Shown: positions 17,930 through 25,346 of the stretch, piece by piece
Position numbering within the stretch: the stretch's first letter is position 1
Layout: each line of letters begins with the position of its first letter
DNA from: Metallosphaera tengchongensis
GTDB taxonomy: Archaea; Thermoproteota; Thermoprotei_A; Sulfolobales; Sulfolobaceae
DNA: 64,000 bases
Reading direction: 5' to 3'
Assembly: GCF_013343295.1 (NCBI RefSeq)
Contig: NZ_CP049074.1
Span: 1,593,501-1,657,500 of the forward strand
Notes under the pieces: model-generated
Seen by the model: only the letters and a program-made list of their open reading frames with translations
The model's database searches: none
What the model was told of the DNA's origin: nothing
Made by a program: the position numbers and the translations under genes

Positions 17930-19239
17930 TTTCTGGATTTCACGGTGATCATTTCCTTCAGAAGGATATCCCTTATAACCCTCTCCAGCTTCCTGTAATT
18001 TTCAGGTACTCCTCTGATCCTCACAGCGGTCTCCTTGAAGTTTCCACAGTCCCTGCACATAACTAGGAATTTATTTCCCTCAGTCCTCAGGCTAAGCCTA
18101 ATTATCTCCTCTGCCACTTTAATTTCCAGGGTAACACCTTCCCTCAACTTGTCTAGTCTGACTCCCTTAAGGTATTTCCTGGCAACGCTAGTAAAGTTTA
18201 CCCTTGATACGTCGTTAACGTAATTCCTGGAGTTGACATAGGCTTCGAAAGAAACCTCCTTACAGAAGTTCACGTCTCCTAAAACCTTAACGCAGGAGAA
18301 AAAGAGTGAACACTTACCTGTGGACATAGGAGATATGAACTGATAGATTGATGGGTAGCTGGAGGAGAGTGTAGATTGCTCACCGCAATTTACCGTCAAA
18401 TGGAACCTCTTTCCCCTTATTTTATATAGTCCTATCCTTTTTCCGCCTACCGCTATCATCCCCCTTCCAAAGGTAAACTCTGGGAGATCCCTGGGTTTAA
18501 CATCTTTCTCAACCTTCAGTATGGGAGCCTTAGGGGACTTATCGTATGACGTTACGCCTGTGGTTCCCTCCTTTAAAAGTGTGAAGTAACCAAGCTCCCC
18601 TAGAGTGACTTTAGTCCATTCCTCCATCTCCACGTTATTTGCGAGGTCTATAATGACGCCTCCCCTCAACGCCAAAGATCTCATTTGAAGGTAAGCTGGT
18701 TGACTCTTTAACTTCCTCGCTAAAATGACGGCGCCTTTTTCGGGGGACTGCGGGACTTTAAAGACATCAATAACCTCTATTCCCCTGTTTCGGAGGACTC
18801 TGCCCTCCTCCTCGTTTGCAGGGAGAACTAAAGCTTCGTCAAAGGACGCTATAAAGTCTACCCTTGCACTGGAAAGCCTGAAAACTGGGGTATTACACGC
18901 GAACGACCTCACCTTAAATGGGCTAAGATAACCCTCTTTCATGAGGGTCTCAGATTTCTTTACTATAACCTGATCAAAGGATTTAAGGAGGTTAGGAGTA
19001 GCAAAATTCGATATAACAATCAGTTTACGTGCTTTCTTAAGTGAGGTTGGGACAGGGAACCGCGAGATGTATACTTTGTCCTCTTGGAGGGTACCTTGAA
19101 ATCTTTCATCCTCAATCACCTCAGATGAGTCGATCTCATCTCCGATATAATCCACGAACCTCCTATCATGCCCTGGGACTACTAGCAGACATCTGGATCC
19201 CGAAATTTTCGACGCGATCTCTCTAGCTAGCTTCTTCAA
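17926..19239 (-). CDS. Conserved hypothetical protein, 437 aa
   Basis: Function not recognised. The N-terminal third has a Rossmann or helicase-like alternation of strands (CLLVVPGHDRR, LIVISNFATP, EALVLPANEEEGR) but no Walker motifs. The C-terminal part contains scattered cysteines, including CRDCGNF, which could bind metal. TTG 19239 lies about 26 nt after the minus-strand TATA GTTAAATAA (about 19262-19270). The same region drives the divergent C/D sRNA. Convergent with the degenerate ATPase gene, so no operon is implied. Confidence 0.45.
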   Translation of the reverse strand: MKKLAREIASKISGSRCLLVVPGHDRRFVDYIGDEIDSSEVIEDERFQGTLQEDKVYISRFPVPTSLKKARKLIVISNFATPNLLKSFDQVIVKKSETLMKEGYLSPFKVRSFACNTPVFRLSSARVDFIASFDEALVLPANEEEGRVLRNRGIEVIDVFKVPQSPEKGAVILARKLKSQPAYLQMRSLALRGGVIIDLANNVEMEEWTKVTLGELGYFTLLKEGTTGVTSYDKSPKAPILKVEKDVKPRDLPEFTFGRGMIAVGGKRIGLYKIRGKRFHLTVNCGEQSTLSSSYPSIYQFISPMSTGKCSLFFSCVKVLGDVNFCKEVSFEAYVNSRNYVNDVSRVNFTSVARKYLKGVRLDKLREGVTLEIKVAEEIIRLSLRTEGNKFLVMCRDCGNFKETAVRIRGVPENYRKLERVIRDILLKEMITVKSRN

Positions 19240-19292
19240 CTCTTTATCCGGAGCACAGAATGTTATTTAACCATTAAAAATACCTTTCAAGT

Positions 19293-19346
19293 GCATGTGA
19301 TGAACTTTACAAGGTCTGACAAGTGAGGATAATGCTAGGCTGAAAC
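19293..19346 (+). ncRNA. C/D box sRNA
   Basis: C box GTGATGA 19297-19303, 12-nt guide 19304-19315, D' CTGA 19316-19319, spacer CAA, C' GTGAGGA (one mismatch) 19323-19329, 10-nt guide 19330-19339, D CTGA 19340-19343. A TATA-like TTATTTAACC at about 19263-19272 predicts a start near 19293. The guides would pair with ACCUUGUAAAGU and CCUAGCAUUA; I did not recognise their targets. It lies in the gap between two genes, where no protein is encoded. Confidence 0.7.
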
Positions 19347-19387
19347 TTTATTTAGATTTATTATCAGCTTTTTCTATTAAATAACGT

Positions 19388-19753
19388 ATGAGCTTTGAGT
19401 ATTTCGATCTCGAGACAGCCAGGAAATTACTCCCTTGGGTTAAAACAAAGATGAAGGAGCTGAAGAGCGCCCAGCTAAACGCTGAGAAGGCACTGGTAAG
19501 CGGGAAGAAGGAGTATATTGAAATCTACTCCATAGAGGTTGACAGGATCTTAAGGGAGATCACCGAGAAGGGCATAGTGGTCAGGGACGTGAACATAGGT
19601 CTAGTGGACTTTCCTGCTGTGATAAACGAAAAACCAGCCTACCTATGTTGGAAGGAAGGAGAGGAGGACATAATGTACTGGCACTACGTTGAGGAGGGAT
19701 TCAGGGGAAGAAAGAGGATAACAGGAAGGGAAAACATCCTAAGTTACCTGTGA
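19388..19753 (+). CDS. DUF2203 family protein
   Basis: 121 residues with the full DUF2203 pattern: FDLETARKLLPWVK at the N terminus, then KGIVVRDVNIGLVDFPA and YLCWKEGEEDIMYWHYVEEGFRGR. Cytosolic, function unknown. A TATA element GATTTATTA (about 19355-19363) fits ATG 19388 as leaderless. Confidence 0.88.
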   Translation: MSFEYFDLETARKLLPWVKTKMKELKSAQLNAEKALVSGKKEYIEIYSIEVDRILREITEKGIVVRDVNIGLVDFPAVINEKPAYLCWKEGEEDIMYWHYVEEGFRGRKRITGRENILSYL

Positions 19754-19975
19754 GTATTTTCCCGTTTGAGCCATCTTGTAGGCCTTTTCAAGTTTGTAAT
19801 TGGAGACCCCAGTTCTTCTGACCGAGGAGGTCTGCGAAGATGTGTGATCGAAATCTCACATATCTCTAGCAATGACCCTATTTTCCTCACGGGCTCTATG
19901 GACGGGGATCTTAAGGAGATGAAGAATAGCTCGTTTTCTAAAACAGAGTTAAAGTCTGAAAAAACATATCCCCTT

Positions 19976-21934
19976 ATGAATAGATTAGCCAATAGCCAAA
20001 GTTCCTTCCTGAGGGAATCAGCTGATCAACCCGTAGATTGGTTTCCCTGGTCAGACGATGCCTTCCAGAAAGCTAAACAGGAGGATAAACCTATTCTCGT
20101 TGACGTAGGAGCGGTTTGGTGTCACTGGTGCCATGTCATGGATAGGGAAACTTACTCCAATAAGGAGGTAGCTGAGCTAATCAATAACAACTTCATTGCA
20201 GTGAAGGTGGACAGGGATGAGATGCCTGAGCTGGACAGAAAGTTACAGAGGGCAGTGGCTAGCATTACTGGAGAGTCTGGGTGGCCCTTGACAGTTTTCA
20301 TGACCCCCTCAGGCGAAGTGTTCTTCGGAGGTACGTATTTCCCTCCTGAAGACTCCTACGGAAGGGTAGGAATGAAAAGGCTATTGAGGGAGGTGGCCAG
20401 ACTATGGAGAGAGGACAGGGAAAGGCTAAGGAAATCAGCCCTGTCCTTGATAGACTACTCTCCCAACACTCAAGTCCCCATATCTTTCGACATTGTGGAT
20501 GTAACTATTTCATCCGTTGTGTCCTCCTTTGACATGGAATATGGTGGGTTAGGTAACTCAATGAAGTTTCCCCACCCTCTCGTTGATCAACTTTTGACTG
20601 CCTACTCTTTTTGGACAGGGGACGAGGTAACGTCCAGGCTAGCGGTTTTCACGCTCAAAAAAATGTATCAAGGTGGGGTCTTCGACCAGCTTGGAGGAGG
20701 TTTCCATAGATACGCAGTGGATAGGGAGTGGAATGTACCCCATTTCGAGAAGTTGCTCATAGACAACGCTGAACTTCTGGAAGATTACGTCAACGTCTAC
20801 CTGTACAGTAAGGATCCTCAACTACTGGACGTGATTAAATTGACTTCTCAGTTCCTATTTAGGGACATGTGGACCGGGGAAGGATTTGCGACCTCCATTG
20901 ACGCTGACGTAGGGGAGAAGGAAGGTGGGTACTACGTATGGGAATGGGAAGAGCTACTGAGTGCATCTAATGAATATAGGGAACTCGTTAAGAGGGCTTT
21001 CACATTGGTAGGAGAGGGAGCCCTTGAGGGTGGAGTGCTAAGAATGAGGGAAGATCCTGACGACCTCTCCAAGGAGCTAGGAAAGACAACCCCTGAGGTT
21101 CTTGAAGAACTAGGGAAAGTGAGGGAAAAGCTAAGGGAATACAGGGACCGGACTAGGAAGAAACCTTTCGTGGACAGAAACCTTTACACTTATCCCAACT
21201 GTAGGGTGGCTGACGCAATTATGACATCTTCCCTTATTACAGGCTATGGGAGGGAAATTTCCTTAAAAGTAGTGGATAGGTTAGGGAGGAAAGTCAGCAG
21301 GAGACTTGACGGTGGCTCTGAGGGACTCTTAGAGGACTACGCTTCTGCTACACTCCTAGCCCTCAGGGCATATCAAATCACAGGCGAGATGAAGTACAGG
21401 AACCTAGCTGTTGACCTTGGTGTGGAACTGGAGAGCTTCGCTACTGGCTCAGGATTCTCAGATAGGAGGGGCTCTAACGAAGTGCCCACCATGGATACGC
21501 CCAACGAATCACCGAACTCTTTAGCGGTAAGGGCTCTGCTTTCCCTGTCGGTCATCAATGAGCAGTTCAATCTCAAGGAGGACGTTATGGGTAAGATCCT
21601 TGGTGATTACGTACAGGGGCCGTCATTCTACGCCGGATTAACCCTCTCGTTGGGCTCCATGATCAAGGGAATTGCTCACGTCGTAGTAATCGACTCCGGA
21701 GATGAGTTGGCTAAGTCCCTCCACCGTTATTCCTTGCTAACCTATCATCCGTTTAAGATTGTCGAGATCGTAAAGGAGGACGACAGAGACCTTGTAATAC
21801 CCTTGGTCAGATCCATGATAGATCAAGGGAGTGGTAGTAGGGCTTTCGTCTGTGTGGGGAATACGTGCAGTTTACCCGTTAGGGAGCAGGAAAAAATTAA
21901 GCTATTACTTAAATCCAAGGCAAATCTACATTAA
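19976..21934 (+). CDS. DUF255 thioredoxin-domain protein (YyaL/SPATA20-like)
   Basis: 652 residues from ATG 19976. The family N terminus begins NRLANSQSSFLRESADQPVDW, matching MNRLANS here. The 70 extra codons upstream in the open frame look non-coding. A thioredoxin-like domain with the CHWC motif (VWCHWCHVM) is followed by a six-hairpin glycosidase-like helical domain. The family is predicted to have a redox or sugar-modifying role, but no reaction is established. The SDR gene follows with a 3-nt gap, so co-transcription is likely. Confidence 0.88.
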   Translation: MNRLANSQSSFLRESADQPVDWFPWSDDAFQKAKQEDKPILVDVGAVWCHWCHVMDRETYSNKEVAELINNNFIAVKVDRDEMPELDRKLQRAVASITGESGWPLTVFMTPSGEVFFGGTYFPPEDSYGRVGMKRLLREVARLWREDRERLRKSALSLIDYSPNTQVPISFDIVDVTISSVVSSFDMEYGGLGNSMKFPHPLVDQLLTAYSFWTGDEVTSRLAVFTLKKMYQGGVFDQLGGGFHRYAVDREWNVPHFEKLLIDNAELLEDYVNVYLYSKDPQLLDVIKLTSQFLFRDMWTGEGFATSIDADVGEKEGGYYVWEWEELLSASNEYRELVKRAFTLVGEGALEGGVLRMREDPDDLSKELGKTTPEVLEELGKVREKLREYRDRTRKKPFVDRNLYTYPNCRVADAIMTSSLITGYGREISLKVVDRLGRKVSRRLDGGSEGLLEDYASATLLALRAYQITGEMKYRNLAVDLGVELESFATGSGFSDRRGSNEVPTMDTPNESPNSLAVRALLSLSVINEQFNLKEDVMGKILGDYVQGPSFYAGLTLSLGSMIKGIAHVVVIDSGDELAKSLHRYSLLTYHPFKIVEIVKEDDRDLVIPLVRSMIDQGSGSRAFVCVGNTCSLPVREQEKIKLLLKSKANLH

Positions 21935-21937
21935 AAT

Positions 21938-22660
21938 ATGAGATTTAAAGATAAATCAGTTTTAATCGTAGGGGTAAGTAAGGGCCTAGGTTTCGCAACT
22001 GCTTACTTCTTGCTAAAGGAGGGAGCAAAAGTAGTAATCTCCTCCAGAGACGAGAGGAAGCTCAGGGAGATGGAGAACGCCTTAAGGAAATACGGCACCG
22101 TAATGTCGATATCTGCAGATGTGAGCTCTCCAGAGTCTCTAGAGAGTTTAAAGAGGTCGGTAAAGGAGAAGGTTGGTAAGCTTGACGGCCTGGCGATAAT
22201 GATAGGAGGGTATGAGGAGGACACTATCGAAGATCTGTCCGGATTGGACTCGATGATAAACAACCACTTAAGGCTCCCCCTTACGGTAATCCACAGTCTA
22301 CTGGATCTGATGAACCCCGGGAGCACAATACTACTTGTTTCAGCCCTGAGGGCGATAGATAAGGCTGGAGCGAATCAGCTCTCCTACGCCTCGGCCAAGG
22401 CAGGTCTAGCAAAGGCTGTGGAGGTATTAGCCTCAGAGATGATAGATCGTAACATCAGGGTCGTGGGGATTGCGCCGAGCTGGATCTACGGCGACTTTGA
22501 ACCTGAAAGGGATTGGAGGAAGATGAGGAAGCTGGGGGAGGAGAAAGCTCCCCCTGAGGACTTCGCAATTGTAGCAGTTTGGCTCATGAGCCAGGAGGCG
22601 GAGTGGGTAAACGGAGTCGTAATCCCTGTGGACGGAGGAACTAGACTAAGGTGGGCGTGA
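21938..22660 (+). CDS. Short-chain dehydrogenase/reductase
   Basis: 240 residues. The nucleotide-binding motif is GVSKGLGFATA (about residues 12-22), the catalytic Ser lies in LLVSALRA and YxxxK is YASAK (about residue 151). The usual NNAG reads MIGG. NAD(P)-dependent oxidoreductase with unknown substrate. Sits three nt after the DUF255 gene and nine nt before the 217-aa gene in an apparent operon. Confidence 0.88.
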   Translation: MRFKDKSVLIVGVSKGLGFATAYFLLKEGAKVVISSRDERKLREMENALRKYGTVMSISADVSSPESLESLKRSVKEKVGKLDGLAIMIGGYEEDTIEDLSGLDSMINNHLRLPLTVIHSLLDLMNPGSTILLVSALRAIDKAGANQLSYASAKAGLAKAVEVLASEMIDRNIRVVGIAPSWIYGDFEPERDWRKMRKLGEEKAPPEDFAIVAVWLMSQEAEWVNGVVIPVDGGTRLRWA

Positions 22661-22668
22661 ATTAACCT

Positions 22669-23322
22669 ATGACAGACTGGATAAAAGAGATGAGCTTCAA
22701 GCTGATGGCGTCCAAGGATAACCTCTCATTGCAGTGCAACTGCAGAGGTAAAGTCATCGAAGTTCAGAAAGTTTCAGGTAAGTTTAACATTAGGTTTCTG
22801 AGCAATGAGAAAAGGGTGAGCTACGAAAACGGAAAGCTGTTCGATTTTCACGGACTCTCGGTCCTTAAGGGGAACGAAGCGTCCACGCGTATGATCGCTG
22901 AGATTGGGGACTTCGTCCCTCAAGTTAAACAGGATTTGATCTCCCTTTCGACGACTTTTGGAATTCCAGTTAACGTAGCTTTAACCGGTGTAGAGGACTT
23001 GGGGAGACTCTACCTTGATGAGAGGAGATTCCTGGACTTCTCTACCAACTACATAGAGTACGATCTTGGGAGAGAATTTCTGAAGGACAGGCCAGGACTC
23101 CTGAGCGAAAGGAGGCTTAAACTGGGGCTTAGCTTTAGCGAGTCTAACCTAAGGACCGTTCATTGGCTAGAGAGCGGGAGAGGGGAGATATACGTGTCTA
23201 AGGATGGAAATAGCTGGAGTTCAGATGTGGATGAGTTCAGAAACTTGCTAAACTCCCTTAGACCTACCTCTGAGTCGTTCCAAGAGATAAAGAACTACAT
23301 GTTAGCTTTCGTGTCCTTGTAA
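22669..23322 (+). CDS. Conserved hypothetical protein, 217 aa
   Basis: Soluble protein with no recognised family, no signal peptide and no membrane segment. It has mixed alpha/beta character and contains CNCRG near residue 24. Third gene of the likely DUF255-SDR operon (9 nt after the SDR stop). Confidence 0.5.
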   Translation: MTDWIKEMSFKLMASKDNLSLQCNCRGKVIEVQKVSGKFNIRFLSNEKRVSYENGKLFDFHGLSVLKGNEASTRMIAEIGDFVPQVKQDLISLSTTFGIPVNVALTGVEDLGRLYLDERRFLDFSTNYIEYDLGREFLKDRPGLLSERRLKLGLSFSESNLRTVHWLESGRGEIYVSKDGNSWSSDVDEFRNLLNSLRPTSESFQEIKNYMLAFVSL

Positions 23323-23363
23323 TTCAAGTGTTAGTTCAAAGCAGTTTTTCTCTGGTTTCAGAG

Positions 23364-23963
23364 TTAAATGGTATACAACCTTGGTACTATTGTTTTTCTT
23401 AGCTTTAGAATTTTATAGGAAGTATTTAGGTGGTCCTCAACCACTTGAGCTGTGAAAAGGGAGCATAACTTAGATTGTCTCACAAGCTCCATGGACAGTC
23501 CCAGTTCCTTCTTAGCGTAATCAAGGTCTATCTGTTTCACCAACTCCACTCCCTCCCTTAACGCGCTAGGGTTAGACCAGAGGTCAAACCTCGTGACAGG
23601 AGACCAGATTATGTCCTCAATATAATACAGGGGTTTCCAGGCGTCCAGGACGTGACCGTGATCTATTATATATCCCTTCCTGTCCTTGACCATTACATGT
23701 TCCCTCTTTAGGTCAACGTTTAAGAGGAGTTCCTCAAATGGGAGAGACATCCCTAACTCCTTTTTGTTGACGATCTCCTGGTCCTTTAAATCCCCTAGGT
23801 AATCCATTGATAAGCCTATGTCACCGTTGTCTAAACTCACAAGCTCAACTTCCGGTATCGGTAGACCCAGTGACCTGCCCAGGGTAGAGGAAAAGATCTC
23901 ATAGGAAAGTTCCAGCGCTATATTTACATCCTTTTCCTTCTTCGCCTTCTTAATATATTTCAT
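23364..23963 (-). CDS. HipA/PI-kinase-like fold protein
   Basis: 199 residues. The central segment NVDLKREHVMVKDRKGYI followed by IDHGH resembles the catalytic loop and metal-binding Asp of HipA and phosphatidylinositol-kinase-like proteins (N-D-R-H-x-N-hh... hDH), with some key positions changed. N-terminal IKKAKKEKDVNIA could hold the nucleotide-binding Lys. A minimal or degenerate kinase fold is my inference; the substrate is unknown. Confidence 0.45.
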   Translation of the reverse strand: MKYIKKAKKEKDVNIALELSYEIFSSTLGRSLGLPIPEVELVSLDNGDIGLSMDYLGDLKDQEIVNKKELGMSLPFEELLLNVDLKREHVMVKDRKGYIIDHGHVLDAWKPLYYIEDIIWSPVTRFDLWSNPSALREGVELVKQIDLDYAKKELGLSMELVRQSKLCSLFTAQVVEDHLNTSYKILKLRKTIVPRLYTI

Positions 23964-24290
23964 TTACGACTACTCTTTTCCGTGAGCTACAACGTGACCC
24001 TTTAAATTTAACTAAACGGGTGACGGCCGAAATTAGGTTTTGGTTCACTTACCTTGAGACAGTCATGTTTTAAATGATATTTTATAATCAATATAAAGAT
24101 CTAAAATAAAAATATTGTCAAGGGGTTCAACTCTTGATCCAACTATTTATATTTTATCGGATAAGGTAATAGTAAGCCCTGAACAAGTTCAGACATTACC
24201 TCGGCTAAATCTAAACCTATTTTCGCTCGTTATATTCTTTATTAAGAGAGAACTCAAGTTTTTTATAAAGTAAGTATCGTTATATTAGCT
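23964..24290. other. 327-bp AT-rich divergent region with nested inverted repeat
   Basis: No gene. It contains TATTTATATTTTATC (about 24144-24158) and, at its expected start site, a nested dyad 24164-24201: outer arms AGGTAAT/ATTACCT and inner arms CTGAAC/GTTCAG. The MscS promoter TTTTTTATAAAG (about 24259-24270) lies at leaderless distance from ATG 24291. Confidence 0.55.
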
Positions 24291-25166
24291 ATGAGCTCGG
24301 TTCGATCTTTGACAAAGGTACTCATCTCCTTGGTGTTAATAGGGGTTGCTGTCTTCATAATCCACGCTTTTGTCTCGACCATAGTTGCCTCAAACTCGAA
24401 GCTCATACCCTACGTAAATGAGGTTCAGCTCGGTCTAGACGCAGCGTTGGTGGGGATAGGTGGATACATTATAATAAGGATAATTAAGTATGCCTTGGAA
24501 AATTACCTGCTTAACAAAGCTGATAAGGTTACAGTAAGGTCTGTATCCCTACTTGTGGATCTCCTGCTATACACCTTGCTAGTTTTGGCCATTCTCTCAG
24601 CCCTAGGAGTGAACCTTACAGGAGCTGCTATTGGAGGTGCAGTAGGAGGAGTTGCCATAGGCCTAGCTGCGCAGACGGTAGTGTCCAACATTCTATCTGG
24701 GATAATGGTAACGTCTTCAAGAACATTGAGACCTGGGGATGCTGTTGTTCTCCAGTCATGGATTTGGTCCCCTCCAATAGTTGGGGAAGCTGAAAGGGTA
24801 ACTTTGCTATTTACAGAGGTCAGGACTATTACAGGCAACCTCGTTAAAGTTCCCAACTCGGCCTTTCTAGGAAACACGGTCTTCACTAAATTAAAGGAAG
24901 GGGATAACTTGGTGTATCCTTACCAACTGACTATAAATGCTGACGTACCGGCTGATATATTGGTTCAACGGGCTAGACTGGCCTTGGAGGACGAGTTCAA
25001 GAAAATTAACATGAAGACGCCTGAAGTTTCCTTCTATAACAAGAATGGCAGTACAAACGTGTTCCTGGTCCTAGTGACCTTGAACGACATGACAAAGTTG
25101 TCCTCCTACCTCGATATGATTAACAGGACGTTTGAACGAATTTATTGGGAGCTTAAAGGTAAGTAA
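24291..25166 (+). CDS. MscS-family mechanosensitive channel
   Basis: 291 residues with about four N-terminal transmembrane helices and the pore helix AAIGGAVGGVAIGLAAQTVV. The beta domain follows (RPGDAVVLQSW ... VKVPNSAFLGNTVF), then a C-terminal alpha/beta domain. This is the full-length counterpart of the short MscS at 12938. Leaderless ATG 24291 has its TATA at about 24259-24270. Probable emergency osmolyte release valve in the cytoplasmic membrane. Confidence 0.9.
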   Translation: MSSVRSLTKVLISLVLIGVAVFIIHAFVSTIVASNSKLIPYVNEVQLGLDAALVGIGGYIIIRIIKYALENYLLNKADKVTVRSVSLLVDLLLYTLLVLAILSALGVNLTGAAIGGAVGGVAIGLAAQTVVSNILSGIMVTSSRTLRPGDAVVLQSWIWSPPIVGEAERVTLLFTEVRTITGNLVKVPNSAFLGNTVFTKLKEGDNLVYPYQLTINADVPADILVQRARLALEDEFKKINMKTPEVSFYNKNGSTNVFLVLVTLNDMTKLSSYLDMINRTFERIYWELKGK

Positions 25167-25233
25167 TTTCAACGTGTTTAACTTCTCATTTAAACCTTCT
25201 TGGGTCAGAGTAATTCCCCCTTTCATCTAAAGA

Positions 25234-25253
25234 TAAGGTTATGGATAACCTTA
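25234..25253. promoter_or_regulatory. 20-bp palindrome upstream of the surface-protein gene
   Basis: TAAGGTTAT-GG-ATAACCTTA: perfect 9-bp arms with a 2-nt centre, about 90 bp upstream of the start of the repeat-rich surface protein. It has the form of a homodimer operator. The regulator is unknown. Confidence 0.4.
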
Positions 25254-25346
25254 GCCATTCTCATCTATCGCCAGGATCTGACCTGTACCTCAAATCCCTC
25301 GAAGCTTTGCATGACTTTAAATACTAAAGATATATCTTTAACAACT

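Noticed and set aside
19766-19975. 70-residue N-terminal extension of the DUF255 protein
   Set aside because: The family begins at NRLA; the extension is unlike the family, and ATG 19976 gives the expected N terminus.
24121-24145. GGGGTTCAACTC, resembling a tRNA T-arm
   Set aside because: No pairing T-stem, acceptor or anticodon arm around it; no tRNA found in the window.
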